Notes under the pieces: model-generated
Databases searched by the model: none
What the model saw: only the letters and a program-made list of their open reading frames with translations
What the model was told of the DNA's origin: nothing
Program-made: the position numbers and the translations under genes
Part shown: positions 25,719 to 38,667 of the stretch, piece after piece
How positions within the stretch are numbered: position 1 is the first letter of the stretch
Layout: every line of letters begins with the position of its first letter
DNA from: Gracilibacillus orientalis
GTDB lineage: Bacteria > Bacillota > Bacilli > Bacillales > Amphibacillaceae
Reading direction: 5' to 3'
DNA: 64,000 nt
Assembly (NCBI RefSeq): GCF_900114645.1
Contig: NZ_FOTR01000009.1
Span: 152,221 to 216,220, forward strand

Positions 25719-27212
25719 ATGTCCAACATCTCAAGCTTAGTTAACGCATTAGTCAATAAAGCCATTGAGAAAGATTTGATCCAAACTAGAGACCGAATTT
25801 ATACACGGAACCAGGTGTTAGGACTTCTCAATGAAGCAAACTATCAGGAAGACGCTGAACTGCTTAACCTAGATATTCCGGATATGCTAGAAGAATTAGC
25901 GGACCAAGCCGTAAAAAAAGGGTTAATCGAAGGCTTATTGGATGAACGAGAACAATTAACAGCCAAAATAATGGATGTTTTTATGTCAAAGCCTTCGGAA
26001 GTAAACCAAATTTTTTATCTAAAATACCAAGAGTCACCAGAAAAAGCGACGGACTATTTCTATCAATTGAGTAAAGATAGCAATTATATTCAAACCAAAC
26101 GAATTGCTCATAATATTCATTTCAAATCATCATCAGACTATGGAGATTTAGATATTACAATAAACCTGTCAAAACCTGAAAAGGATCCGGAACAAATTAA
26201 GCGCGAAAAAGAAATGAAAAAGGATGTCGCATATCCGAAGTGTTTATTATGTGCAGAAAATGAAGGCTATGTAGGACGTATCGGTCATCCTGCTCGCTCC
26301 AATCACCGGATCATTGAGGTTCCATTAGAAGGAGAAGATTGGTTTTTACAATATTCTCCGTATGTCTATTACAATGAGCATAGTATTCTGTTCGCAAAAG
26401 AACACCGCCCAATGAAAATTAACCGGGATTTATTTTCTCGCCTCACGGCATTTGTAGAAAAGTTCCCGCATTATTTCATTGGTTCAAATGCTGATTTACC
26501 GATTGTCGGAGGAAGTATTTTATCACACGACCATTATCAGGGCGGTCATTACACATTTGCCATGACAAATGCTGAAGAAGAATTCAGCTTTACACTGAAT
26601 GCTTTTTCAGATGTTGAAGCAGTTGTGGTCAAATGGCCTTTATCGGTCATTCGCCTCCGTCATGCTGATCGTAACAAACTGGTAGATGCTTCTGATTACA
26701 TTTTACAAAAATGGCGAGAATACAGTGATCCTGATGCAGATATCCTTGCATATACAGATGACACGCCACATAATACCATCACACCAATCGCTCGCAGACG
26801 GGGGGAATTATTCGAAATCGACCTTGTATTACGTAACAATCGTACGACAGAAGAACATCCAATGGGTCTCTTCCATCCACACGAGGATGTACACCATATC
26901 AAGAAAGAAAACATTGGGCTAATCGAAGTAATGGGGCTTGCAGTACTTCCTCCCCGCTTAAAAGATGAACTGGAATCAATCAAAAATCATCTTCTTAATG
27001 AACAGGTAACGGTTGCAGATTATCATCAGGATTGGGTACAATCTATTAAAGATAAACATTCCAATATTACACAAGACAACGTAAACAAAATAGTAGAAGA
27101 TGCATTAGGACAAAAATTCGCTCGTGTCTTGGAAGATGCTGGTGTCTATAAAACAGATCAGATCGGAAGAGATGCATTAAAACGATTTTTGTCACACTTA
27201 AATGTAGGATAA
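25719..27212 (+). CDS. galT: Galactose-1-phosphate uridylyltransferase, class II
   Basis: 497 aa. Exchanges UMP between UDP-glucose and galactose 1-phosphate. It belongs to the Firmicutes class II family: VNALVNKAIEKDLI N-terminus, CLLCAENEGYVGRIGHPARS, the GGSILSHDHYQGGHY segment with the likely catalytic histidines, and NNRTTEEHPMGLFHPHEDVHH. The frame extends 16 codons into galE, but AAGGAGG sits before the ATG at 25719. Middle of galE-galT-galM. Confidence 0.95.
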   Translation: MSNISSLVNALVNKAIEKDLIQTRDRIYTRNQVLGLLNEANYQEDAELLNLDIPDMLEELADQAVKKGLIEGLLDEREQLTAKIMDVFMSKPSEVNQIFYLKYQESPEKATDYFYQLSKDSNYIQTKRIAHNIHFKSSSDYGDLDITINLSKPEKDPEQIKREKEMKKDVAYPKCLLCAENEGYVGRIGHPARSNHRIIEVPLEGEDWFLQYSPYVYYNEHSILFAKEHRPMKINRDLFSRLTAFVEKFPHYFIGSNADLPIVGGSILSHDHYQGGHYTFAMTNAEEEFSFTLNAFSDVEAVVVKWPLSVIRLRHADRNKLVDASDYILQKWREYSDPDADILAYTDDTPHNTITPIARRRGELFEIDLVLRNNRTTEEHPMGLFHPHEDVHHIKKENIGLIEVMGLAVLPPRLKDELESIKNHLLNEQVTVADYHQDWVQSIKDKHSNITQDNVNKIVEDALGQKFARVLEDAGVYKTDQIGRDALKRFLSHLNVG

Positions 27213-27229
27213 GTAGGAGGATACGGGTT

Positions 27230-28276
27230 ATGGAAGTAAAAACAGATGTAGTCAAAGTGAAAGACCAGCAATGGAAAGAGTTTACTTTACTCAATGATAA
27301 TGGCATGGCTATTTCCATTCTTGATTTTGGTGGTATCATTACAAAGATTCTTGCACCAGATCGTGATGGAAAGCTGGAAAATGTCGTCGTTGGGTTTAAA
27401 AACTATGAAAGTTATCTTGAAAATCCAGGCTTTTTCGGTGCCTTGGTCGGCCGTGTGGCTGGGCGAATTGAAAATGCACAGTTTGAAGTCGATGACAAGA
27501 CCTATACATTGCCAAAAAATGAAGGAACACACCATTTACACGGTGGTTCACCAGGTTTTCATAATTCGATCTGGAAGGTTGTTCCTTTTGAAAATAATGA
27601 GGAAGCAGGATTAACATTGACATTACAAAGTGAAGATGGTGAGAATGGTTATCCTGGAAAACTAAACATGACTGTAACGTACACCTTGAATAATGATAAT
27701 GCTTTTACCATTACCTATGAGGGGATGTCCGATCAAAAAACCGTTTTAACAAGTACCAACCATTCTTATTTTAACCTTAGCGGTAATTTGCAATCAGATA
27801 TTACAGATCATGAAATTACTTTAGACAGCAGTAAATTCGTTGAATTGGATGAAGAGTTAATTCCAACTGGCAACATTCTAGATGTAAATGATACAGTTTA
27901 TGATTTCCGTAATGGCCGTTTGATGAAGGATGGTATTACATCCGACTTTAAGCAAAATCTTGTGGCGAATCATGGCTATGATCATTATTTTATCTTTGAC
28001 CACTCCAAACAGGAAAGTGCTGTTGTTCGAGAGAAAGAAAGCGGTCGCCGGTTAACGGTCATTACCGACCAACCTGGTGTTGTTATGTATACATCTAATA
28101 ATCTGCCTGAAGGATTAACATTACGTGAACGTGAATCGGTAAGATATTTGGGCCTATGTCTTGAAACACAAGGTTCACCTGCATCAATACATCATGAAGG
28201 GTTTCCATCCATCTGGTTAGATAAGGATGAAAAATATTTTGCCAAAACTACTTTCATTTTTGATATAATAGAATAA
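27230..28276 (+). CDS. galM: Aldose 1-epimerase (mutarotase)
   Basis: 348 aa. Interconverts alpha and beta galactose, feeding galactokinase with the alpha form. Motifs: GRVAGRIENAQF, the base-pairing GTHHLHGGSPGFHNSIW, catalytic His in TNHSYFNLSG, and catalytic Glu in LGLCLETQGSP. Good AGGAGG ribosome site; 17 bp after galT and followed by a terminator that closes the operon. Confidence 0.95.
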   Translation: MEVKTDVVKVKDQQWKEFTLLNDNGMAISILDFGGIITKILAPDRDGKLENVVVGFKNYESYLENPGFFGALVGRVAGRIENAQFEVDDKTYTLPKNEGTHHLHGGSPGFHNSIWKVVPFENNEEAGLTLTLQSEDGENGYPGKLNMTVTYTLNNDNAFTITYEGMSDQKTVLTSTNHSYFNLSGNLQSDITDHEITLDSSKFVELDEELIPTGNILDVNDTVYDFRNGRLMKDGITSDFKQNLVANHGYDHYFIFDHSKQESAVVREKESGRRLTVITDQPGVVMYTSNNLPEGLTLRERESVRYLGLCLETQGSPASIHHEGFPSIWLDKDEKYFAKTTFIFDIIE

Positions 28277-28278
28277 GG

Positions 28279-28315
28279 AAAAAGACACTCTTTTACCTAG
28301 AGAGTGTCTTTTTTA
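28279..28315 (+). terminator. Terminator of galETM
   Basis: AAAGACACTCT and AGAGTGTCTTT around a 9-nt loop, followed by a T-run, directly after galM. Confidence 0.88.
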
Positions 28316-28323
28316 CGCCTTTT

Positions 28324-28369
28324 TCAATATATAGTAATGTGAATTGTTAAAAAACACTATATATTGAGA
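28324..28369. promoter_or_regulatory. Paired NrdR boxes before nrdJ
   Basis: TCAATATATAGT (28324-28335) and its exact inverse ACTATATATTGA (28356-28367) are set about three helical turns apart. Both match the NrdR box (ACACTATATATTGT-like), which represses ribonucleotide reductase genes when dATP is ample. A TATAAT at 28392-28397 follows. Confidence 0.8.
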
Positions 28370-28452
28370 AAACGTATCGATTCTGATACGATATAATAGA
28401 TTTAATTTAGTTATCATTTTTCACATATATAGATAAAGGAGGCTATCACCCA

Positions 28453-29247
28453 ATGCAATCAACGAAAGACCAGTCATTGGCAATCAATGTGGAACAGCTG
28501 AACGAGGATATTAAAACATTTCCACAAGTTCACCCGATTACACCTGACATGCATACAACACATAAGGGTGTATCACGACTTGTTATGCTGGACCGATATG
28601 CATTCAAAGATACAGAAAAAAAGACTTTAAAAATAGGAGACTTTGTCGTCTTAACTATTAAAGAAGACCCTAAATTCCCTGCAAGAGGTACTGGTACTAT
28701 TTTAGAAATTAATGAAACAAACCGCAAAGCCCGTATTCAAATAGATAAAGATTATGTTCATGTGTTAGAAAAAGATGCAGAGCGTGAAACTGGTGTGATT
28801 GAACGTTCTTTAAGCATTATAGATAAACCGTTAGAAGTCTATTACGAACAAATTGCAAAACGTAATGCAACAGGTCTTGCAGAAGTAGAAACAACCAAAG
28901 AAAAACAAGATCAATCATTCGAACATTTCTATCAGGAACTGTCTAGCTTAAACTTTGTTCCAGCAGGACGTGTCCTATACGGAGCAGGATCGCATACAGA
29001 TGTAACGTATTTCAATTGCTATGTAATGCCTTTTGTAAGAGATTCCCGAGAAGGTATCAGTGATCATCGTAAGCAAGTAATGGAGATCATGTCTCGTGGT
29101 GGCGGTGTTGGTACCAACGGATCAACACTTCGTCCTCGAAATGCGTTAGCTAGAGGTGTAAATGGTAAATCATCCGGCTCTGTCTCTTGGCTGGACGATA
29201 TCGCCAAATTGACACACCTTGTTGAGCAAGGCGGATCAAGACGTGGT
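28453..29247 (+). CDS. nrdJ: Vitamin B12-dependent ribonucleotide reductase, exon 1
   Basis: Codons 1-265 of a class II (adenosylcobalamin) ribonucleotide reductase that makes deoxyribonucleotides. Ends in frame at LVEQGGSRRG. Visible motifs: FVPAGRVLYGAG, the first redox cysteine in TYFNCYVMPF, RGGGVGTNGSTLRPRN. AAAGGAGG precedes the ATG. The frame itself continues 12 codons into the intron and stops at 29283, so without splicing only a useless N-terminal fragment would form. Joined to 29710-31473, the full protein has 852 residues. Confidence 0.9.
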
Positions 29248-29709
29248 AAATTTGAGTGCCTCGTCTATAAAAAAACCTCGTGAATTGCTGGGAACTCTTT
29301 AAGTTATAAATGGTAATTGAGACCTTAACTTATAACAAGGGAGATTATCATGAAAATGTATGATGCTAAAAATAATCAGAGTTGTAAACTGTGTGAATAT
29401 AAAATATCTCATAATAAACAACTTTGATTATGTGAAAAGCATTATACAAAACTTGTTGGCTACAACGTAACCGGAAACGGTAAACGTGAATGCTCAAAAA
29501 TAACAAGTCAAAAAAGACAATCAGCAGCCAAGCTCCTGTAAAATGGAGAAGGTTCAACGACCATCGAAACCACACGTTTTTCGTGGAAGGGAGTAGAGTA
29601 GGAAGTAAGTACTTCCGAAGCGCGAGGGTATCTAAAGATACAAGATATGGTCTGAACTCTAAGGTGACTTAGAGAGTTGATGTAACGAATCAACGCAACA
29701 TTTTATATG
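29248..29709 (+). ncRNA. Group I self-splicing intron (IA-like) in nrdJ
   Basis: 462 nt. P1: exon end GACGTGGT pairs with intron GCCTCGTC, with the U-G wobble at the 5' splice site. Core P/Q: AATTGCTGGGAAC (29283) and CAGCAGCCAAGCTCC (29522). P7: GACCAT (29559-29564) with ATGGTC (29647-29652) inside the R (GTTCAACGACC) and S (AAGATATGGTC) elements. P7.1 CCAC/GTGG, P7.2 GGAAGT/ACTTCC, P8 GTATC/GATAC and P9 CTCTAAG/CTTAGAG are all visible; P7.1/P7.2 indicate subgroup IA. The intron ends in G, and removal joins CGT GGT to GCT CAA in frame. Confidence 0.92.
29350..29541 (+). pseudogene. Decayed small zinc-finger ORF inside the intron (homing endonuclease remnant?)
   Basis: GGGAG precedes ATG at 29350. 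Translation gives MKMYDAKNNQSCKLCEYKI then 6 more residues to TGA (29425), and continues in frame LCEKHYTKLVGYNVTGNGKR and on to TAA at 29539. The CxxC...LCxxHY pattern resembles the zinc knuckle of phage-type HNH homing endonucleases (usually GLCxxHY). A single change of the TGA to GGA would restore GLC. No catalytic HNH core remains, so it is likely a dead remnant. Identification is inference from a short motif. Confidence 0.5.
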
Positions 29710-31473
29710 GCTCAAATGATTATGTTAAACGATTGGCACCCTGATGTGATTGAATTTATCATCTCGAAGATGCAAAATCCAAGAATATTACGTTATTTAA
29801 TTGAAAATACCGAAGACGAAATCATTCAGCAATTGGCAAGTGATAAATTAAATTTCACACCACTTTCTGCTGAAGAGGTACAACTATACCAAGGTATTGT
29901 CAATTTTAAAAACATGCCAGGTCAAGGTGGATTCTCCGATGCCAATATTGAAAAAGCAGAAGCAGAATTACACAATGGTGGATCCTATTCTGTTCACAAC
30001 CGTGACTTTTTAACAGGTGCGAATATTTCTGTTTGTATTACCGATGAATTTATGGAGGCTGTTGAGCAAGACCTTGAATACGACTTACGCTTCCCTGATG
30101 TAGAAAATTATACGGCAGAAGAAATGGAATACTATAACAAGCATTGGCATGAAGTCGGCGATGTTAGAGAGTGGGAAAAATTAGGGTTTGGTGTGAAAGT
30201 TTATAAGCGCATCAAAGCAAAAGAATTATGGGACTTAATTAATGTTTGTGCCACTTACTCTGCTGAACCTGGTATTTTCTTTATTGATAATGCCAATAAG
30301 CAAACAAACGCAACTGCGTATGGACAAAAAGTAGTAGCAACAAATCCATGTGGGGAACAACCACTCGCTCCGTTTTCTGTCTGCAATTTAGCTGCCGTTA
30401 ACTTAGCGAATGTAGCGGACAAAGAAAAGAAAGCACCAGACTTTGATAAATTAAAACAAACGGTTGAAATCGGCGTGCGCATGCAAGATAACGTTATTGA
30501 TTCAACACCTTACTTCCTTGAAGAAAATCGTGTACAAGCACTAGGCGAGCGTCGTGTCGGTTTAGGTGTCATGGGGCTTCATGACTTACTGATTTATTGT
30601 GAATCAGAGTATGGCTCAAAAGAAGGTGATGAATTAGTAGATAAGGTATTCGAAACAATTGCGACAACCGCTTATCGTACTTCCATTGAATTAGCAAAAG
30701 AAAAAGGTAGCTTCCCATTCTTAGTTGGTGAGACAGAAGAGGAAACACGAAGCTTACGTGAAAACTTTATCTCTACTGGTTATATGCAAGGTATGCCAGA
30801 AGATATTCGAGAAGGGGTTTTAAAGTACGGTATTCGTAACTCACACTTATTAACCGTTGCGCCAACAGGTTCAACTGGTACCATGGTTGGTGTTTCTACC
30901 GGACTTGAACCTTACTTCTCTTTCACCTACTATCGAAGCGGAAGATTAGGTAAATTTATCGAAGTAAAAGCAGATATTGTTCGAGAATATTTAGACAACA
31001 ATCCAGAACAAGATCCAGATCATTTACCTAAATGGTTTGTAACAGCTATGAGTTTACCACCAGAGGCACACGCAGATACACAATGCGTGATTCAGCGCTG
31101 GGTAGACAGCTCTATTTCCAAGACTGTAAATGCACCAAAAGGATATAAAGTCGAACAAGTGGAGCAAGTTTATCGTCGCTTATACCGCGGTGGTGCAAAA
31201 GGTGGTACGGTTTATGTGGATGGAAGCCGTGATTCCCAAGTCTTAACACTAAAAGCAGAGGAAAATACCTTTTCAGAACAAACAGAACTATTTGAAGATG
31301 AAGAAAAGAAAGTAGTTATCGTGGATACAGTAAACGAATTAGATAAAACAGACATGTCGATCGGCTCTGAAGTTGGCGAAACATGCCCTGTCTGCCGTAA
31401 AGGTAGCGTCGAAGATATTGGTGGATGTAATACTTGTACTAATTGTGGTGCACAGCTTAAATGTGGCTTGTAA
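29710..31473 (+). CDS. nrdJ: Vitamin B12-dependent ribonucleotide reductase, exon 2
   Basis: Codons 266-852. Continues AQMIMLNDWHPDVIEFI directly from exon 1. The thiyl-radical cysteine is in NPCGEQPLAPFSVCNL, which also holds the second redox Cys; APTGSTGTMVGVSTGLEPYF forms the substrate phosphate loop. The C-terminus carries a zinc-ribbon-like CPVCRKGS...CNTCTNCGAQLKCGL with the shuttle cysteines. An apparent ATG at 29707 is the last three intron bases and not a true start. Class II enzymes need cobalamin, and no class I genes are in the window. Confidence 0.92.
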   Translation, partial: AQMIMLNDWHPDVIEFIISKMQNPRILRYLIENTEDEIIQQLASDKLNFTPLSAEEVQLYQGIVNFKNMPGQGGFSDANIEKAEAELHNGGSYSVHNRDFLTGANISVCITDEFMEAVEQDLEYDLRFPDVENYTAEEMEYYNKHWHEVGDVREWEKLGFGVKVYKRIKAKELWDLINVCATYSAEPGIFFIDNANKQTNATAYGQKVVATNPCGEQPLAPFSVCNLAAVNLANVADKEKKAPDFDKLKQTVEIGVRMQDNVIDSTPYFLEENRVQALGERRVGLGVMGLHDLLIYCESEYGSKEGDELVDKVFETIATTAYRTSIELAKEKGSFPFLVGETEEETRSLRENFISTGYMQGMPEDIREGVLKYGIRNSHLLTVAPTGSTGTMVGVSTGLEPYFSFTYYRSGRLGKFIEVKADIVREYLDNNPEQDPDHLPKWFVTAMSLPPEAHADTQCVIQRWVDSSISKTVNAPKGYKVEQVEQVYRRLYRGGAKGGTVYVDGSRDSQVLTLKAEENTFSEQTELFEDEEKKVVIVDTVNELDKTDMSIGSEVGETCPVCRKGSVEDIGGCNTCTNCGAQLKCGL

Positions 31474-31487
31474 AAGTGAAATAAATG

Positions 31488-31526
31488 AACCCGCTTCGAG
31501 ATCATTAGATCTAGAAGCGGGTTTTT
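31488..31526 (+). terminator. Terminator of nrdJ
   Basis: AACCCGCTTC (31488-31497) pairs with GAAGCGGGTT (31514-31523), followed by TTTGTGT, 15 bp after the stop codon. Confidence 0.85.
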
Positions 31527-31561
31527 GTGTAAGTGTCCAGATTATTCTAAAAAACGTAAGA

Positions 31562-31757
31562 TTTATAAACCAGGATAATGTACTCTAACCAAGTTAGAAA
31601 TGATGAAATGTTTTTATCTGCTACGGCAACCGCTTCGGCTGACCGTTTCGCTTTCTGGAGCTGTGCCCAGCATTCTATACATTTCAAAACACTCTTTATT
31701 TATGTCGCTTCTATAAGACAAAACGCTGTTATACCAAGGATTTTATACTTTCTTTAA
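31562..31757. repeat. Dispersed intergenic repeat A, copy 2 (internally deleted)
   Basis: Matches copy 1 from TTTATAAACCAGGATAATG to GACCGTTTCGCTTTC, then jumps to GGAGCTGTGCCCAGC and the right end GGATTTTATACTTTCTTT. It lacks the palindromic middle and carries a local insert with TTTATGTCGCTTCTATAAG. It fills the gap between nrdJ and lacZ; no gene here. Confidence 0.8.
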
Positions 31758-31811
31758 TTACCAGTAAATACATAAAAGTATCCAAATAACCACTGAAAGT
31801 GTCCAGAAAAA

Positions 31812-35575
<3,764 letters not shown>

Positions 35576-35596
35576 AGAATGTGAACTCCTTTCGTA

Positions 35597-36550
35597 TTAC
35601 CTGCTAACATCTTCTTTTGTATCCTGAACAAATCGTTCCATCTCTTCCATTTCTGGTAATCCTTCCACATCACCATTTACCATGGTAACCATAGCACCTA
35701 TTGCATTAGCTCTTGCAATTGTTTTTTCAAGAGAGAGATTTTCTAATAACCCTGATATCACCCCTGCAGCAAATCCATCTCCTGCACCAATGGGATCAAC
35801 AACTCGATCGATCTGATAGCTAGGTACAAATCCATGTTCCTCTTTTGTGAAATAGGATGCCCCTTTACTGCCTTCTTTCAGTATGACGACTTCCGCACCA
35901 TTTTCGATAAAAAGACTGGCATAACGCTCAAGGTCATGCTCACCAAATAAATACTTCGCTTCACTTACTCCAGGCAAAACGATATCTGCTTCTGCCGCAA
36001 TTTCCAATAACACTTGTTTTGCCTTTTCTTTAGATTCCCATAATTTTTCACGAATATTTGGATCAAAGATAATTGTTACCTTATGTTTCTTGGCATATTC
36101 GATCGCTTGTCTGACTGCCTGGTAGCAGGTTTCGCTTAGAGCAGGTGTAATACCGGTTATATGCAGATATTTGGCGCTTGCAATATAGTCTTCCTCCATA
36201 TCCTCCGGCCCTAGCTTACTAGCGGCAGAACCCGCTCGGTAGTAATAGACACGTACGTCTTGCTCCCTGCGCAATTCTTTGAAATAAAGCCCTGTCTGTG
36301 CTTGCGAATCTGTTTTCACTTGAGAAGTATCTACTCCTTCACCACGAACAAAAGAGCTCATAGCCTTCCCTAATTCGTCTTCACCAACTCGACTGATCCA
36401 TCCAGCCTGAAAACCGAGTCTTGTAACACCAATTGCCACATTTGTCTCTGCACCAGCAAACTTTCTCGAAAAATGAGATGCATATCTCATCTTTCCTGTA
36501 GTTTCAGGTGTCAATAATGCCATTGTTTCCCCAATTGTTACGACATCCAT
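35597..36550 (-). CDS. dgoK: 2-keto-3-deoxy-galactonate/gluconate kinase (PfkB family)
   Basis: 317 aa ribokinase-like sugar kinase. Phosphorylates 2-keto-3-deoxy-galactonate or -gluconate for the aldolase. N-terminal VTIGETMALLTPETTG, substrate region KFAGAETNVAIGVTRLG, and the ATP/catalytic loop DPIGAGDGFAAGVISGLL. The frame opens 21 codons earlier inside dgoD, but AAGGAGG stands before the ATG at 36550. It resembles Gram-positive KdgK, not E. coli DgoK; the name reflects the operon. Confidence 0.88.
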   Translation of the reverse strand: MDVVTIGETMALLTPETTGKMRYASHFSRKFAGAETNVAIGVTRLGFQAGWISRVGEDELGKAMSSFVRGEGVDTSQVKTDSQAQTGLYFKELRREQDVRVYYYRAGSAASKLGPEDMEEDYIASAKYLHITGITPALSETCYQAVRQAIEYAKKHKVTIIFDPNIREKLWESKEKAKQVLLEIAAEADIVLPGVSEAKYLFGEHDLERYASLFIENGAEVVILKEGSKGASYFTKEEHGFVPSYQIDRVVDPIGAGDGFAAGVISGLLENLSLEKTIARANAIGAMVTMVNGDVEGLPEMEEMERFVQDTKEDVSR

Positions 36551-36561
36551 CGGAATCCTCC

Positions 36562-37710
36562 TTACCATTCTGCAACGGTTCCATCCTGATGACGCCAAAC
36601 AGGATTTCTCCATCTGTGTCCTTCTTTTGCCATTTCTTTTACTTTCTCTTCGTTGATCTCTATACCTAAACCTGCACCCTGAGGAATTTTGACATGACCA
36701 TCCTCATATGCGAATACTGATTTATCTGTAATGTAATCTAATAAGTCATTTCCTTTATTATAATGAATCCCTAAACTTTGCTCTTGAATAAATGCGTTGT
36801 GAGCGGTTGCATCCATTTGTAAACAAGCAGCTAAAGCAATCGGTCCTAGTGGACAATGTGGGGCAACAGCGACATCATACGCTTCTGCCATCGAAGCTAT
36901 CTTTTTCACTTCGGTAATCCCACCTGCATGTGATATGTCTGGTTGAATAATGTCCGCATGGCCAGATTCGAATAACGGCTTAAAATCCCAACGAGAATAC
37001 ATCCGCTCACCAGTCGCAATCGGAATACATGTATGCTTCGTTATTTCCGCTAATGCTTCATTGTTTTCAGGTAAAACCGGTTCTTCGATAAACATCGGAC
37101 GAAATGGTTCCAATTCCTTTGCCAGTATTTTAGCCATTGGTTTGTGAACCCTTCCATGAAAATCAATACCAATACCGATATAATCACCAACTGCTTCACG
37201 TACAGATGCAATTCGTTCGACAACGTTATCAATTTTTTCATAACTGTCAACATATTGCAGTTCTTCAGTTCCATTCATTTTCACTGCGGTAAAACCGGCC
37301 TCTACTACTTTTTGAGCAGCTGCTCCAACATCACTTGGCCGATCACCGCCAATCCAGGAATAAACTCGAATCGAATCGCGACAAGCCCCACCTAACAGTT
37401 GATAAACAGGTGCATCAAAGTACTTTCCTTTAATATCCCATAGTGCTTGATCCAGACCAGCGATAGCACTCATTAAGATCGGACCCCCTCGATAAAAGCC
37501 GGCACGATACATAACATTCCAGTGATCCTCAATCTTCATAGGGTCTTTCCCTATTAAAAAGTCAGACAGCTCATGAACTGCTGTTTCAACAGTGGCTGCT
37601 TTTCCCTCCACAACAGGCTCTCCCCATCCTGTTATACCTTCGTCTGTTTCGACTTTTACAAAACACCACCTCGGCGCTACAACAAATGTTTCGATATTGG
37701 TTACTTTCAT
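36562..37710 (-). CDS. dgoD: D-galactonate dehydratase
   Basis: 382 aa, the same length as E. coli DgoD. Enolase-superfamily dehydratase converting D-galactonate to 2-keto-3-deoxy-galactonate. Starts [20 protein letters not shown]. Barrel residues include [44 protein letters not shown] and the catalytic His in [15 protein letters not shown]. An in-frame GTG four codons earlier overlaps the ribosome site (AAAGGTG), so the ATG at 37710 is chosen. It starts 19 nt after the iclR stop. Confidence 0.93.
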   Translation of the reverse strand: MKVTNIETFVVAPRWCFVKVETDEGITGWGEPVVEGKAATVETAVHELSDFLIGKDPMKIEDHWNVMYRAGFYRGGPILMSAIAGLDQALWDIKGKYFDAPVYQLLGGACRDSIRVYSWIGGDRPSDVGAAAQKVVEAGFTAVKMNGTEELQYVDSYEKIDNVVERIASVREAVGDYIGIGIDFHGRVHKPMAKILAKELEPFRPMFIEEPVLPENNEALAEITKHTCIPIATGERMYSRWDFKPLFESGHADIIQPDISHAGGITEVKKIASMAEAYDVAVAPHCPLGPIALAACLQMDATAHNAFIQEQSLGIHYNKGNDLLDYITDKSVFAYEDGHVKIPQGAGLGIEINEEKVKEMAKEGHRWRNPVWRHQDGTVAEW

Positions 37711-37729
37711 CCTCCAACACACCTTTCCA

Positions 37730-38494
37730 TTAATTGTTGATATAACCTAATTTTGCAGATATATGTTTACTTTGATCTAACATCGCTTGTGCTAAATCGC
37801 CTTTAACCCTTTCCATTGTCACTCGATCAGCAGGTCCTGCAATACTGATAGCAGCAACAACTTTAGAGTCATGATCATAAATGGGTGCTGCAATACAGCG
37901 AATACCTTTTTCATGTTCCTGTTCATCAATCGCATATCCTCTTGCTTTAATTGTTCTTAATTCATTATCGAGATCGGCTTGCTCTGTAATCGTGGTCTCT
38001 GTAAATTCAGGTAGTCCTTTTTCTACAATCAACTCCTCTAATTGTTCTTGTGTGAAGCCTGAGAGTAAGGCTTTTCCAACACCTGTACAATGCATTAAAG
38101 CTCTTCTTCCTATTTGGGAATACATTCTTAATGTTTGATCGCTTTCCACCTTATCAATGTAAACGACTTCATTTTTGTCATGAATGCAAAGATGAACCAC
38201 CTCTCCTGAGCTTTTCGCTAAAGTATGTAATGCTTCTTTAGCAACTGTTCTGATATCTAATTGATTTAATAACGAGCCTGCTAAAACAAGGCATTGGATA
38301 CCGAGACGATAATGACCACTTTGCTCGTCTTGCTGTACATAGCCTTTTGCCATTAATGTGCTTAAAAGACGATGCACAGTGCTTTTTGCCAGTTCTAAAT
38401 CCTTTGATAACTTTCCTATGCTCAAACCCTCTGGATATTTTGATAATATTTCTAATATAGAAAAGGTGCGTTCTACTGATTGAACTTGGGACAT
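37730..38494 (-). CDS. IclR-family transcriptional regulator of the galactonate-lacZ operon
   Basis: 254 aa. N-terminal winged helix-turn-helix (about 5-62) with [20 protein letters not shown] and a C-terminal effector GAF-like domain (about 75-250) with the family's [29 protein letters not shown] and ISIAGP. First gene of the operon it likely controls; two ATTCCACAA-based half-palindromes overlap its promoter. Effector is probably galactonate or the keto-deoxy acid, by analogy with KdgR-type IclR regulators. Confidence 0.88.
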   Translation of the reverse strand: MSQVQSVERTFSILEILSKYPEGLSIGKLSKDLELAKSTVHRLLSTLMAKGYVQQDEQSGHYRLGIQCLVLAGSLLNQLDIRTVAKEALHTLAKSSGEVVHLCIHDKNEVVYIDKVESDQTLRMYSQIGRRALMHCTGVGKALLSGFTQEQLEELIVEKGLPEFTETTITEQADLDNELRTIKARGYAIDEQEHEKGIRCIAAPIYDHDSKVVAAISIAGPADRVTMERVKGDLAQAMLDQSKHISAKLGYINN

Positions 38495-38519
38495 AATTTC
38501 TTCACCTAACCCTTCCTTC

Positions 38520-38556
38520 GTTCCGTATTGTGGAATTATATTCTTCTTTGTGGAAT
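38520..38556 (-). promoter_or_regulatory. Promoter and twin operators of iclR-dgo-lacZ
   Basis: On the minus strand ATTCCACAAAGAAGAAT (38556-38540) and ATTCCACAATACGGAAC (38536-38520) flank a TATAAT (38540-38535). Each is an imperfect dyad (ATTC...GAAT, TTCC...GGAA) with the same ATTCCACAA half. The arrangement suits autorepression by the IclR protein. Confidence 0.6.
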
Positions 38557-38667
38557 ACTTTTATTTTACCCGTGTAGTTCCCTATTCGTCAAGCAGTTAT
38601 CTAATAATGAGCTATGGACGTGATTTACCGATTCAATGCAACATAAGTGAATCATGTTTTTTACTTC

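Noticed and set aside
29284..29706. Frameshift or IS insertion as cause of the nrdJ break
   Set aside because: No terminal inverted repeats or target duplication, while all group I core pairings are present and the exons join exactly.
29707..29709. ATG as an independent start for a second nrdJ-like gene
   Set aside because: These are the final intron bases; no ribosome site, and the split fits a group I intron with in-frame exon joining.
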